A stretch of 64,000 bases of DNA from Alphaproteobacteria bacterium (GTDB taxonomy: Bacteria > Pseudomonadota > Alphaproteobacteria > Sphingomonadales > Sphingomonadaceae): positions 62,001 through 126,000 of the forward strand of contig JAFAZW010000081.1 of NCBI GenBank assembly GCA_019239415.1, read 5' to 3'. How positions within the stretch are numbered: the first letter of the stretch is position 1; every line of letters starts with the position of its first letter. Shown piece after piece: positions 54,318 through 61,736 of the stretch. The notes beneath the pieces are model-generated. The model saw nothing but the letters and a program-made list of their open reading frames with translations, did not search any database and was not told where the DNA came from. Both the position numbers and the translations under genes were made by a program.

Positions 54318-54433
54318 CGTCGTCCCAGCGAAGGCTGGGACCCCAGGGGGTGAAGAGCACCAAAGTCGATGCCCGTGCAGCCATTCGCGCAGCGCTCATT
54401 CTCGCTGGGGTCCCAGCCTTCGCTGGGACGACG
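54318..54433. repeat. Intergenic inverted repeat (CCCAGCGAAGGCTGGG family)
   Basis: Left arm CGTCGTCCCAGCGAAGGCTG and right arm (ending CCCAGCCTTCGCTGGGACGA...) with a spacer of about 55 bp. It lies between the GH15 gene and otsA, both leftward. Confidence 0.8.
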
Positions 54434-54446
54434 TGCCTCGGCCCCC

Positions 54447-56240
54447 TCATCGGACCGCGCTCCAAGGCTTCGACAGGAGCACGGCGCAGTTGATGAGGCC
54501 GGTCAGGGAATAGGTCTGCGGGTAATTGCCCCACAGCTCGCCGGTCGAGAAGTCGGTATCCTCGGAGAGGAGGCCCGCGGGGGTGAGGCGTTCGAGGGTC
54601 TGCTCGTAGAGGGCGCGCGCTTCGTCGCCGCGGCCGGCGAGGTGGAGCGCCTCGATCAGCCAGAAGGTGCAGAAGTTGAAGGCGGTCTCGGGGCGGCCGA
54701 AATCGTCCTCCTCGGCGTAGCGCAGCATGTGGGCGCCGCGCCTCAGGCCCTTCTCGACGCCGGCGAAGGTGGCGCGGAAGCGCGGATCGTCGGGGGCGAG
54801 GAAGCGCATGTCGACGAGCTGGAGCAGGCTCGCGTCGAGCTCGCCGCCGCCGAACGTCGCGCCGAAGCGCTGCTCGGGCGCGTACCAGGCGGCCTCCTCG
54901 ATGCGCTCGCGGACCCTGTCGGCACGGTCCCGCCACAGGGCGGCGCGGTCGTCGAGGCCGAGCACCTCGGCGGCCATGGCGAGGCGGTCGCAGGCGGCCC
55001 AGCTCATTACCGCGCTGTAGGTGTGGACGGCGCTCCTGGTGCGATATTCCCACAGGCCCGCGTCGGGCTGGTCGTGGACGGCCCAGGCGCGCTCGCCGAC
55101 CCGTTCGAGGGCGTGGAAATCGGCCGCGGTCGCCTTGCGGAGCAGGCGCTCGTCGATGAACGCCTGGACGTTGGAGAGGATGATCTGGCCGTAGGCGTCG
55201 TGCTGGACCTGGGCGTAGGCGGCGTTGCCGACGCGGACCGGGCCCATGGCGCGATAGCCGGCGAGCGCCGGCGCGTCCCGCTCGTCCAGCTTCGCCTCGC
55301 CGGAGACGGCGTAGAGGGGCTGGATGTGGCCGCCGCGCGCCTCGTCGACGATGTTGCGCAGATAGCCGAGATAGTTTTCGAGGACGTCGAGGGCGCCGAG
55401 GCGGTTGAGCGCCTGGACGGTGTAATAGGCGTCGCGGATCCAGCAATAGCGATAGTCCCAGTTGCGGCCCGAATGCGGCGCCTCCGGGATCGAGGTGGTG
55501 AGGGCGGCGACGATGGCGCCGGTCTCCTCGTGCTGGCACAGCTTGAGGGCGATGGCGGCGCGGATGACGACGCGCTGCCATTCCAGCGGGATGGCGAGGC
55601 CGCGCACCCAGCCCCGCCATTCGTCCGACGTCTGGTGGAGCCAGGCGGCGAGGCTGTGGGCGACGTTGCCGACGAACGGCTCGTCGGGGCCGAGGAAGAA
55701 ATGATGGGCGCGCTCGAGCCGGAAGCCGCGGCCGTCGAGGATGTGGCCGACGGGGGCGTCGGTGGTGAGGCGCAGCGGCTGGGGCTTGACGAGATAGCGG
55801 ATGTGGTTGGTGCCGCTGGTCCGTTCGGCGGCGGCGGCGCCCCAGCCGGTCGCGGGGTCGAGCAGCACCCTGAGCCGCGGCGCGCCGGCCACGGGGCGGA
55901 CGATGCGGCAGAAGGCGACCGGCCGGTACATGCGGCCGCTGCGCTCGAAGCGCGGGCAGAAATCGTAGATCTCGGCCGCATTGCCGTCGGCGTCGGTGAG
56001 GCGGGTGAGGAGGATCGGGGTGTTGCGCAGGTAGCTCTGCTCGACGCTCGCCTGGTTGTCGAGCGCGAGCCGCCACTCGCCGCGCGGAACCTCTCCCTCC
56101 CCTCGCGGCGAGAGCAGCGAGCAGAACAGCGGATCGCCGTCGACCCGCGGCGCGCAGGCCCAGACGAAGCCGGCGGCGCGGTCGACCAGCGCGGAGACCT
56201 GGCAATTGCCGATCGGCCAGAGCGCGAGGTCGGCGCTCAT
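54447..56240 (-). CDS. Glycoside hydrolase family 15 protein (trehalase/glucoamylase-like)
   Basis: 597 residues, cytoplasmic by sequence. LWPIGNCQVSALVDRAAGFV at the N-terminus, the GH15 core NWDYRYCWIRDAYYTVQALN, and the later FCTFWLIEALHLAGRGDEA, where the catalytic acids of the (alpha/alpha)6 barrel lie. Bacterial members next to otsBA are often trehalases. Here it would break down the disaccharide the neighbours make, or act on another glucoside; the substrate is inferred from context. Its start overlaps the otsB stop by 4 nt. Confidence 0.9.
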   Translation of the reverse strand: MSADLALWPIGNCQVSALVDRAAGFVWACAPRVDGDPLFCSLLSPRGEGEVPRGEWRLALDNQASVEQSYLRNTPILLTRLTDADGNAAEIYDFCPRFERSGRMYRPVAFCRIVRPVAGAPRLRVLLDPATGWGAAAAERTSGTNHIRYLVKPQPLRLTTDAPVGHILDGRGFRLERAHHFFLGPDEPFVGNVAHSLAAWLHQTSDEWRGWVRGLAIPLEWQRVVIRAAIALKLCQHEETGAIVAALTTSIPEAPHSGRNWDYRYCWIRDAYYTVQALNRLGALDVLENYLGYLRNIVDEARGGHIQPLYAVSGEAKLDERDAPALAGYRAMGPVRVGNAAYAQVQHDAYGQIILSNVQAFIDERLLRKATAADFHALERVGERAWAVHDQPDAGLWEYRTRSAVHTYSAVMSWAACDRLAMAAEVLGLDDRAALWRDRADRVRERIEEAAWYAPEQRFGATFGGGELDASLLQLVDMRFLAPDDPRFRATFAGVEKGLRRGAHMLRYAEEDDFGRPETAFNFCTFWLIEALHLAGRGDEARALYEQTLERLTPAGLLSEDTDFSTGELWGNYPQTYSLTGLINCAVLLSKPWSAVR

Positions 56241-56968
56241 GCCGCCGCCGCCAGCCAGGCGTGGACGGCGTCGACATCGGCGAGGCGCCAGGCCGCGGCG
56301 CTGTCCCGCGGCGCGCCGACCAGCACGCCGAAGCCTCCGAGCGCGGCGGCGGCGCGGAAGGCATGTTCGTCGGTCAGGTCGTCGCCCACGACGACAGGAC
56401 GCGCGCCGGCGAAGGGCGGTTCCGCCATCAGCACCCGCAGCGCATCGCCCTTGTCGGCGCCCGGAGGGCGCAGCTCGACCACCATCTTGCCGCGCTGCAC
56501 CGCGAGGCCGGTCCGCGCCGCGACGCGATCGGCGAGCGCGAGCGCCTCAGTCTCCCGGGCGGGCGCGAGCCGGTAATGGAGCGCGACCCCCGCCGGCTTG
56601 TCCTCGACCAGCAGGCCCGGCGCGGCGGCGGCGAAGGCGGCGAGCGCCGCCCGCGCCGCGGCGAGCCCCGGCGGCGGCGGCGCGACCCGCCGCGTCCCCG
56701 GCGCCGGGCGAAGCTCCAGCCCGTGCGACCCGGCGCCGGCGAGATCGGCGCAGCCGAGGTGCGAATCGAGGTCGGCGAGGGCGCGGCCGGTGAGGATGGC
56801 GAGACGGCCTCCAAGCCGCGCGGCGAGTCGCCCCAGCAATTTAGGTAATTGAGAAGGAACGGAAATATCTCCCGGCGTGTCGGCAAGCGCGACCAGCGTG
56901 CCGTCGAAGTCCAGGAACAGTGCGTCGCCGTCTATCTCCAGCTGCGGCGGCGGCGAGTCGGCAAGGGT
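56237..56968 (-). CDS. otsB: Trehalose-6-phosphate phosphatase
   Basis: 243 residues of the HAD superfamily. Motif I FLDFDGTLVAL holds Asp21 and Asp23; GRALADLDSHLG, GSHGLELRPAPG and the metal-binding motif VVGDDLTDEHAF follow. It removes phosphate from trehalose-6-phosphate. ATG 56968 is the best start before the catalytic motif; the ribosome site is weak. First gene of the trehalose set. Confidence 0.93.
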   Translation of the reverse strand, partial: TLADSPPPQLEIDGDALFLDFDGTLVALADTPGDISVPSQLPKLLGRLAARLGGRLAILTGRALADLDSHLGCADLAGAGSHGLELRPAPGTRRVAPPPPGLAAARAALAAFAAAAPGLLVEDKPAGVALHYRLAPARETEALALADRVAARTGLAVQRGKMVVELRPPGADKGDALRVLMAEPPFAGARPVVVGDDLTDEHAFRAAAALGGFGVLVGAPRDSAAAWRLADVDAVHAWLAAAA

Positions 56969-57133
56969 CATCTGCCCGCGATGCCAATGTGGGACAGAAG
57001 GCGCAACCGTTCGTCGGATTCCGGCGGGCATACGGGCCGGAGCCGCAGTTTTCCGGTGAAAAATATTTGCCCTTGGCCGGATTGCCCCGCCGTCCATTTC
57101 GGTTATTCATTACGGACCGAGGGGGGTTATCCT

Positions 57134-57631
57134 ATGGCCGAACCGTTTCTGGCGGAAATCCGCCTGATGAGCTTCGTATTTGCGCCAAAGGGCTGGGCCC
57201 TGGCGAACGGTCAGCTCCTGCCGATCAACCAGAACCAGGCTTTGTTCTCGCTGTTGGGCACGACCTTCGGCGGCGACGGGCGCGTGAACTTCGCCCTGCC
57301 GGACATGCGCGACCGGGTGCCCATGCACATGGGCAACGGCCACACGCTCGGCGAGCGCGGCGGCGAGGCGGCGCATACGCTCAACGTGAACGAGCTGCCC
57401 ACCCACCTCCACCAGGCGCAGGCGTCGACGACCGACGCGGACGGCGCGATTCCGACCGGATTGCTGCTGGCCGGCTGGAACAACGGCTATACCAACCCGG
57501 CGAGCCTCGTCTCTCTCAATCCGACGTCGATCGCCAATGTCGGCGGCAGCCAGCCCCACGAGAATCGGCAGCCGTACCTGACGCTGAGCTTCTGCATCGC
57601 CCTGCAGGGCATTTTCCCAAGCCAGACCTGA
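57134..57631 (+). CDS. Phage tail collar-domain protein (MdpB-like), first of three
   Basis: 165 residues. Tail collar domain at the N-terminus: EIRLMSFVFAPKGWALANGQ, then LLGTTFGGDGRVNFALPDMR. The shared C-terminal segment is PHENRQPYLTLSFCIALQG. A very strong site (GAGGGGGG) precedes the ATG. No signal peptide is visible. Two paralogs follow within 15 bp each. These MdpB (microcystin-dependent-protein)-type proteins resemble phage tail fibres but occur here without phage genes; their function is not established. Confidence 0.88.
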   Translation: MAEPFLAEIRLMSFVFAPKGWALANGQLLPINQNQALFSLLGTTFGGDGRVNFALPDMRDRVPMHMGNGHTLGERGGEAAHTLNVNELPTHLHQAQASTTDADGAIPTGLLLAGWNNGYTNPASLVSLNPTSIANVGGSQPHENRQPYLTLSFCIALQGIFPSQT

Positions 57632-57646
57632 GAGGGGGACCCGAAC

Positions 57647-58150
57647 ATGGCCCAGCCCTATGTCGGTGAGATCCGCATGTTCGCCGGGAACTTCGCCCCT
57701 GCCGGGTGGATGTTCTGCAGCGGCCAGTTGCTGCCGATCTCCGAGTATGAAACCTTGTTCCAGCTGATCGGCACCACTTATGGCGGCGACGGTCAGAGCA
57801 CCTTCGCCCTGCCGGACCTACAGAGCCGGGTGCCCGTCCACCAAGGCACCACCAACACACTCGCCACGAGCGCAGGCGTCGAGCAGGTGACGCTGAGCGT
57901 CAGCCAGATTCCGAGCCACACCCATGCCTTCCTCGCATCGAGCGCCAATGGCAGCCAGATCTCGCCGGCCAACCAGGTGCTGGGCGCGCTGCAGGGCGTG
58001 AAGGTCTACCGCGCCGGCACGGCGACGGTGACGCTCGATCCCTCGGCGGTGACGTCGCAGGGCGGCAGCCAGCCGCACAGCAACATCCAGCCTTTCCTGT
58101 GCATCAACTTCATCATCAGCCTTTTCGGCATCTTCCCGTCACCGACCTGA
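57647..58150 (+). CDS. Phage tail collar-domain protein (MdpB-like), second of three
   Basis: 167 residues with the same plan: GEIRMFAGNFAPAGWMFCSG, LIGTTYGGDGQSTFALPDLQ, and the end PHSNIQPFLCINFIISLFG. It is as diverged from its neighbours as they are from each other, so the triplication is old. AGAGGGGGA precedes the ATG. Part of one operon with the genes on either side. Confidence 0.88.
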   Translation: MAQPYVGEIRMFAGNFAPAGWMFCSGQLLPISEYETLFQLIGTTYGGDGQSTFALPDLQSRVPVHQGTTNTLATSAGVEQVTLSVSQIPSHTHAFLASSANGSQISPANQVLGALQGVKVYRAGTATVTLDPSAVTSQGGSQPHSNIQPFLCINFIISLFGIFPSPT

Positions 58151-58162
58151 GGAGCGACACCC

Positions 58163-58696
58163 ATGGCCGATCCATTCGTCGCGGAGATCCGCATCTTCGG
58201 ATTCAACTTCGCCCCCAAGGGCTGGGCGTTCTGCGACGGGCAGATCCTGCCGATCTCGCAGAACACAGCCCTCTTCTCGCTGCTCGGCACCACCTATGGC
58301 GGCGACGGCAAGAGCACCTTCGCCCTGCCCAATCTGCAGGGCAACGTGCCGCTGCATGCGGGCCAGGGGCCGGGCCTCAGCCAATATTTCATCGGCGAGG
58401 AAAGCGGAACCGAGACGGTTACCTTGCTGATCTCGGAGATGCCGGCGCACAGCCACGCCATGGGCGCGCAAAGCGGCCCCGCCGGCACCAACACGCCGAC
58501 GCCGGACGGTTCGGCGACGCTGGCGCGCGCGGCGGGCGGATCGAGCTACAAGGTCGCCCCGTTCGGGTCGATCACACAGCTCGCGCCGCAGGCGATGACG
58601 CCCACCGGAGGCGGCCTCCCGCACAACAACATGATGCCCTACATCACGATGAACTTCTGCATCGCGCTGCAGGGCGTCTTCCCGCCGCGCACCTGA
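58163..58696 (+). CDS. Phage tail collar-domain protein (MdpB-like), third of three
   Basis: 177 residues: AEIRIFGFNFAPKGWAFCDG, LLGTTYGGDGKSTFALPNLQ, HAGQGPGLSQYFIGEESGTE, and the end PHNNMMPYITMNFCIALQG. It is slightly longer in the middle (ALARAAGGSSYKVAPFGSIT). GAGGAGCGAC precedes the ATG. The next gene, 107 bp away, encodes a Tat-exported DUF6916-like protein. Confidence 0.88.
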   Translation: MADPFVAEIRIFGFNFAPKGWAFCDGQILPISQNTALFSLLGTTYGGDGKSTFALPNLQGNVPLHAGQGPGLSQYFIGEESGTETVTLLISEMPAHSHAMGAQSGPAGTNTPTPDGSATLARAAGGSSYKVAPFGSITQLAPQAMTPTGGGLPHNNMMPYITMNFCIALQGVFPPRT

Positions 58697-58803
58697 GGCG
58701 GACGGCGACGGGGGCACGGGAGCGCGAGGGGACGTCCCCCCGCTCCCGGCGAACTTGACGGACCAGAGCCAGGACGTGGTCGCCGGCTCGCTTGTATGAA
58801 CGG

Positions 58804-59232
58804 ATGGCGACTATGACCAAGACTACCGAAATCGGGCGGCGCGGACTCATCGTGGGCGCGGCGGCCGCCGCGGGCCTCACCGCGCTCGCGGCACCGGCGC
58901 GGGCGACCGGCCTCGGCCGCGCGCGCGGCGCCAGGCCATCCCTCGCCACCGCCGGCGCCGACGCCTGGCGCGCCGCCGTCGGCACGGTCTTCGCGGCCGA
59001 GACGGATGCGGGACGGGTCCCGCTCAGGCTGGTGGCGGTCGATCGGCTCGGTTCCGGCCCCGCCCGCCCCGCCGGCCTTGCCCGCGACCACGGCTTCGCC
59101 CTGTCCTTCGCGCTGCCGGGCGGCGCCCGGCTGCCGGCCAACCGCGCCTATCGCCTGGCGAGCGCGGACCACAAGCCGGTCGACGTCTTCTTCAGCTCCG
59201 GCACCAGGCAGCTGACGGCGATCTTCAACTAG
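58804..59232 (+). CDS. Tat-exported DUF6916-like protein
   Basis: About 142 residues. The twin-arginine signal GRRGLIVGAAAAAGLTALA lies near the N-terminus. The rest (WRAAVGTVFAAETDAGRVPL, ALSFALPGGARLPANRAY, FFSSGTRQLTAIFN) matches the DUF6916 type, often found beside MdpB proteins. The start could be 58804 or 58813. The exported protein may partner the collar proteins outside the cytoplasm; that is inferred from position only. Confidence 0.7.
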   Translation: MATMTKTTEIGRRGLIVGAAAAAGLTALAAPARATGLGRARGARPSLATAGADAWRAAVGTVFAAETDAGRVPLRLVAVDRLGSGPARPAGLARDHGFALSFALPGGARLPANRAYRLASADHKPVDVFFSSGTRQLTAIFN

Positions 59233-59236
59233 GGCC

Positions 59237-59740
59237 ATGCCGCCGCCGCTGCGCCGCGCCGCCGCGCTCGGCGTCACCTGCCGGCCGGCGGCCGAGGCGG
59301 ACCTCCCGGTCCTCGCCGAGACCTATTTCTCGACGCGGCGGGAGGAAGTCGCGCAGACCGGCTGGCCGCCGGAGATGCAGCAACGCTTCCTCCAGCACCA
59401 GTTCGATGCCCAGCACCGCCACTATCGCGCCCATTATCCCGCCGCGGAATGGCTGGTCGTCGAGCGCGCCGATGCGCCGATCGGCCGCCTCTATCTCGAG
59501 GAATGGGACACGGAGCTGCGGCTCATCGACATCGCCCTCCTCCCCGAGGCGCGCGGCGCCGGTATCGGCGGGGCCCTGCTCGAGGACCTGATCGAGGCGG
59601 CGGACGCGAAGGGCAAGCCGCTCTCCATCCATGTCGAGCGGAACAACCCGGCGATGCGCCTCTATCTCCGCCTCGGCTTCGCCAAGACCGACGAGCACGG
59701 CGTCTACGACCTGATGGTACGCGCGCCGAAGCTCAGTTGA
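59237..59740 (+). CDS. GNAT-family N-acetyltransferase
   Basis: 167 residues. LIDIALLPEARGAGIGGALLE is the acetyl-CoA site, and NNPAMRLYLRLGFAKTDEHG the C-terminal part. It follows the DUF6916 gene by 4 bp on the same strand, so it belongs to the collar operon. The substrate is unknown. Its end overlaps the converging second DUF6916 gene by 8 bp. Confidence 0.88.
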   Translation: MPPPLRRAAALGVTCRPAAEADLPVLAETYFSTRREEVAQTGWPPEMQQRFLQHQFDAQHRHYRAHYPAAEWLVVERADAPIGRLYLEEWDTELRLIDIALLPEARGAGIGGALLEDLIEAADAKGKPLSIHVERNNPAMRLYLRLGFAKTDEHGVYDLMVRAPKLS

Positions 59741-60014
59741 AGATCGCCTCGTAGCGGAAGCCGTCGCCGGCCTGCGCGACCGGCACGATGAACATCTCCG
59801 CATCCCGGCCGTCCCGCCGGAAGCGGTAGATCCCCTGCGGCAGCAAGGGATCGGCGGGGCCGGACCATTCGAGACGGAAGCCGCCCTCGGCGCGGAGCGC
59901 CCGGGACAGGGATTGGGCGGCTTCGAGGCGCATCGGCACGGCACGGCCGCCCGCTTCGACCTGCCAGCTCTCGCCGACCGTCGCTTCGAAATCCTCGAGC
60001 CGCAACCCCGCCAT
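59733..60014 (-). CDS. DUF6916-like protein without export signal
   Basis: 93 residues: DFEATVGESWQVEAGGRAVP, GGFRLEWSGPADPLLPQGIY and the end DGFRYEAIFN. It matches the mature part of the Tat-exported protein at 58804, including the closing AIFN, but has no signal. ATG 60014 follows AGGAG. Same-family proteins on both sides of the acetyltransferase gene suggest one functional unit. Confidence 0.7.
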   Translation of the reverse strand: MAGLRLEDFEATVGESWQVEAGGRAVPMRLEAAQSLSRALRAEGGFRLEWSGPADPLLPQGIYRFRRDGRDAEMFIVPVAQAGDGFRYEAIFN

Positions 60015-60024
60015 CCACTCTCTC

Positions 60025-60525
60025 CTAGCCGAGCGTCCCGCTCGCATCCAAACCCCAGAGATGCTCGACGCGGATATAGCCGCGGCGGCCTTTGACATCG
60101 AGCATGCACCAGCCGCTCGCGCAGCGCGACAGGCGGCCGACCACGCCCGGTTCGGCGCGATAGACGATCGGGCTGTGCTCGTCCGGCCCCTCGTGCAGCG
60201 GCCGCGGCTCGGCGCCGGTGACGAGGCCGGTGCGGGTGTCGCTCAACAGGCGCTGGAGCATCCAGCCGGTCGCGCCGTCCGCATCGCGAACCTTGCGCCA
60301 ATTGGGGTAGGTCTCGAGCACCTTCACCGGCAAATCGGGCCGTACGTAGAGCCAGGTGGCCGGATAGTTGCGCCCGGGGCCGGTGCGCATCAGCGCCTTG
60401 CCCGCGGCGATCGACGCCCAATAAGGCGGCTTCTTCTCGCCCGTGTCGGCGGCGTCGGCGCCCGCCGCCGCCAGCAGCGCGAGCGCGCCGGCGACGGCGA
60501 GGCGGTTCGGCAGGCGTCTCGGCAT
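60025..60525 (-). CDS. Secreted bacterial SH3-domain protein
   Basis: 166 residues with a signal peptide (NRLAVAGALALLAAAGADAA). Two SH3-type repeats are visible: ALMRTGPGRNYPATWLYVRP...VRDADGATGWMLQ and RPLHEGPDEHSPIVYRAEPG...WCMLDVKGRRGYI. Such domains bind peptidoglycan or proline-rich peptides in the periplasm. It starts the leftward pair with the DUF6916 gene 10 bp downstream. Confidence 0.82.
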   Translation of the reverse strand: MPRRLPNRLAVAGALALLAAAGADAADTGEKKPPYWASIAAGKALMRTGPGRNYPATWLYVRPDLPVKVLETYPNWRKVRDADGATGWMLQRLLSDTRTGLVTGAEPRPLHEGPDEHSPIVYRAEPGVVGRLSRCASGWCMLDVKGRRGYIRVEHLWGLDASGTLG

Positions 60526-60636
60526 AAGCGGGCGGGCTCCTTTCGCCTGTCCCTTACGCAGGGCGGGGCGCGAGGTTCAACACTCCTTCGCGGTTCGCGG
60601 TTGACGCACGCCCCTCGCCTTCCCCAGGCGGACCGC

Positions 60637-61605
60637 ATGGAACGGCTCAAGGTGCTGGTGCGGCGGCGGCTGCCGGAAGCGGTGGAGGCGCGGCTCGCCG
60701 CCTCCTTCGATGCGACGCTCAACCCCGACGACGCGCCGATCCCGCGGCCGGCGCTGGAAGCGGCCGTGCGGGGCTGCGACGTGCTCGTGCCGAGCGTCGC
60801 CGAGCCGGTCGACGCGGCGCTGATCGCGGCGGCGGGGCCGCGCCTCAGGCTGATCGCCAATTTCGGGGTCGGCGTCGACAATATCGACCTCGACGCGGCG
60901 CGCGCGGGCCGGATCGCCGTCACCAACACGCCGGGCGTGCTCACCGAGGACACGGCCGACATCGCCCTCGCGCTGGTGCTGATGGCGGCGCGGCGGCTGG
61001 GCTCGGCGGAACGGGCGCTGCGCCGCGGCGAATGGCGCGGCTGGGGCCCCACCGACCGGCTCGGCGCCAGCCTCACCGGCAAGACGCTCGCCATCGTCGG
61101 CATGGGCCGCATCGGCCAGGCCGTGGCGCGGCGGGCGCGGGCGCTGGGCATGCGCATCGACTATCACAACCGCCGGCAGCTCGACGCCGAGACGGAGGCG
61201 GCGCTGGCGGCCCGCTACCGGCCCGACCTCGACGCGATGCTGGCGGACGCCGACGTGGTCAGCCTGCACGCCCCCGCCACCCCCGAGACGCACCGCCTCC
61301 TCGACCGGCGGCGGATCGGCCTGCTGCGCCGCGAGGCGTTCCTCGTCAACACCGCCCGCGGCGCCCTGGTCGACGAGCCGGCGCTGATCGCGGCGCTGGA
61401 GGCGGGGGCGATCGCCGGCGCCGGCCTCGACGTCTATGCCGACGAGCCGCGCCTCGACCCGCGGCTCCTCGCCCTGGAGAATGTCGTGCTGCTCCCCCAC
61501 CTCGGCTCGGCGACCGTCGAGACGCGCACGGCGATGGGGATGAAAGTGGTCGACAATATCGTGGCCCTGGCGAAGGGGCGCGACCTGCCGGACCGGGTGG
61601 TGTGA
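60637..61605 (+). CDS. D-isomer-specific 2-hydroxyacid dehydrogenase
   Basis: 322 residues. NAD-binding GMGRIGQAVARRARALGM, catalytic Arg in NTARGALVDEPAL, Glu in YADEPRLDPRL and His in LLPHLGSATVETR. The NFGVGVDNIDLDAA element is typical of glyoxylate/hydroxypyruvate reductase-like members. It reduces a 2-oxoacid to a D-2-hydroxyacid; the exact substrate is not certain. ATG 60637 fits the family start. Confidence 0.9.
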   Translation: MERLKVLVRRRLPEAVEARLAASFDATLNPDDAPIPRPALEAAVRGCDVLVPSVAEPVDAALIAAAGPRLRLIANFGVGVDNIDLDAARAGRIAVTNTPGVLTEDTADIALALVLMAARRLGSAERALRRGEWRGWGPTDRLGASLTGKTLAIVGMGRIGQAVARRARALGMRIDYHNRRQLDAETEAALAARYRPDLDAMLADADVVSLHAPATPETHRLLDRRRIGLLRREAFLVNTARGALVDEPALIAALEAGAIAGAGLDVYADEPRLDPRLLALENVVLLPHLGSATVETRTAMGMKVVDNIVALAKGRDLPDRVV

Positions 61606-61619
61606 ACGGGGAATGCATC

Positions 61620-61715
61620 GTCATCCCGGCGAAAGCCGGGATCTCAGGTCGGAAAGGCTGGGCAGGCTGACCTCACGGCGGGTCGCCTGGCGATCCCGGC
61701 TTGCGCCGGGATGAC
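61620..61715. repeat. Intergenic inverted repeat (GTCATCCCGGC family)
   Basis: Arms 61620-61645 and 61692-61715 around a longer spacer (46 bp). It lies between the converging 2-hydroxyacid dehydrogenase and nitronate monooxygenase-like genes. Confidence 0.8.
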
Positions 61716-61736
61716 GTGCCTTCGCTCCACCGCCAC

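Noticed and set aside
54369-56576. 735-codon frame on the + strand
   Set aside because: Antisense to the GH15 hydrolase, whose motifs are clear on the other strand.
57134-58696. Collar-domain genes as part of a prophage
   Set aside because: No integrase, capsid, portal, lysis or tail-assembly genes are adjacent, and neighbours on both sides are ordinary chromosomal genes.
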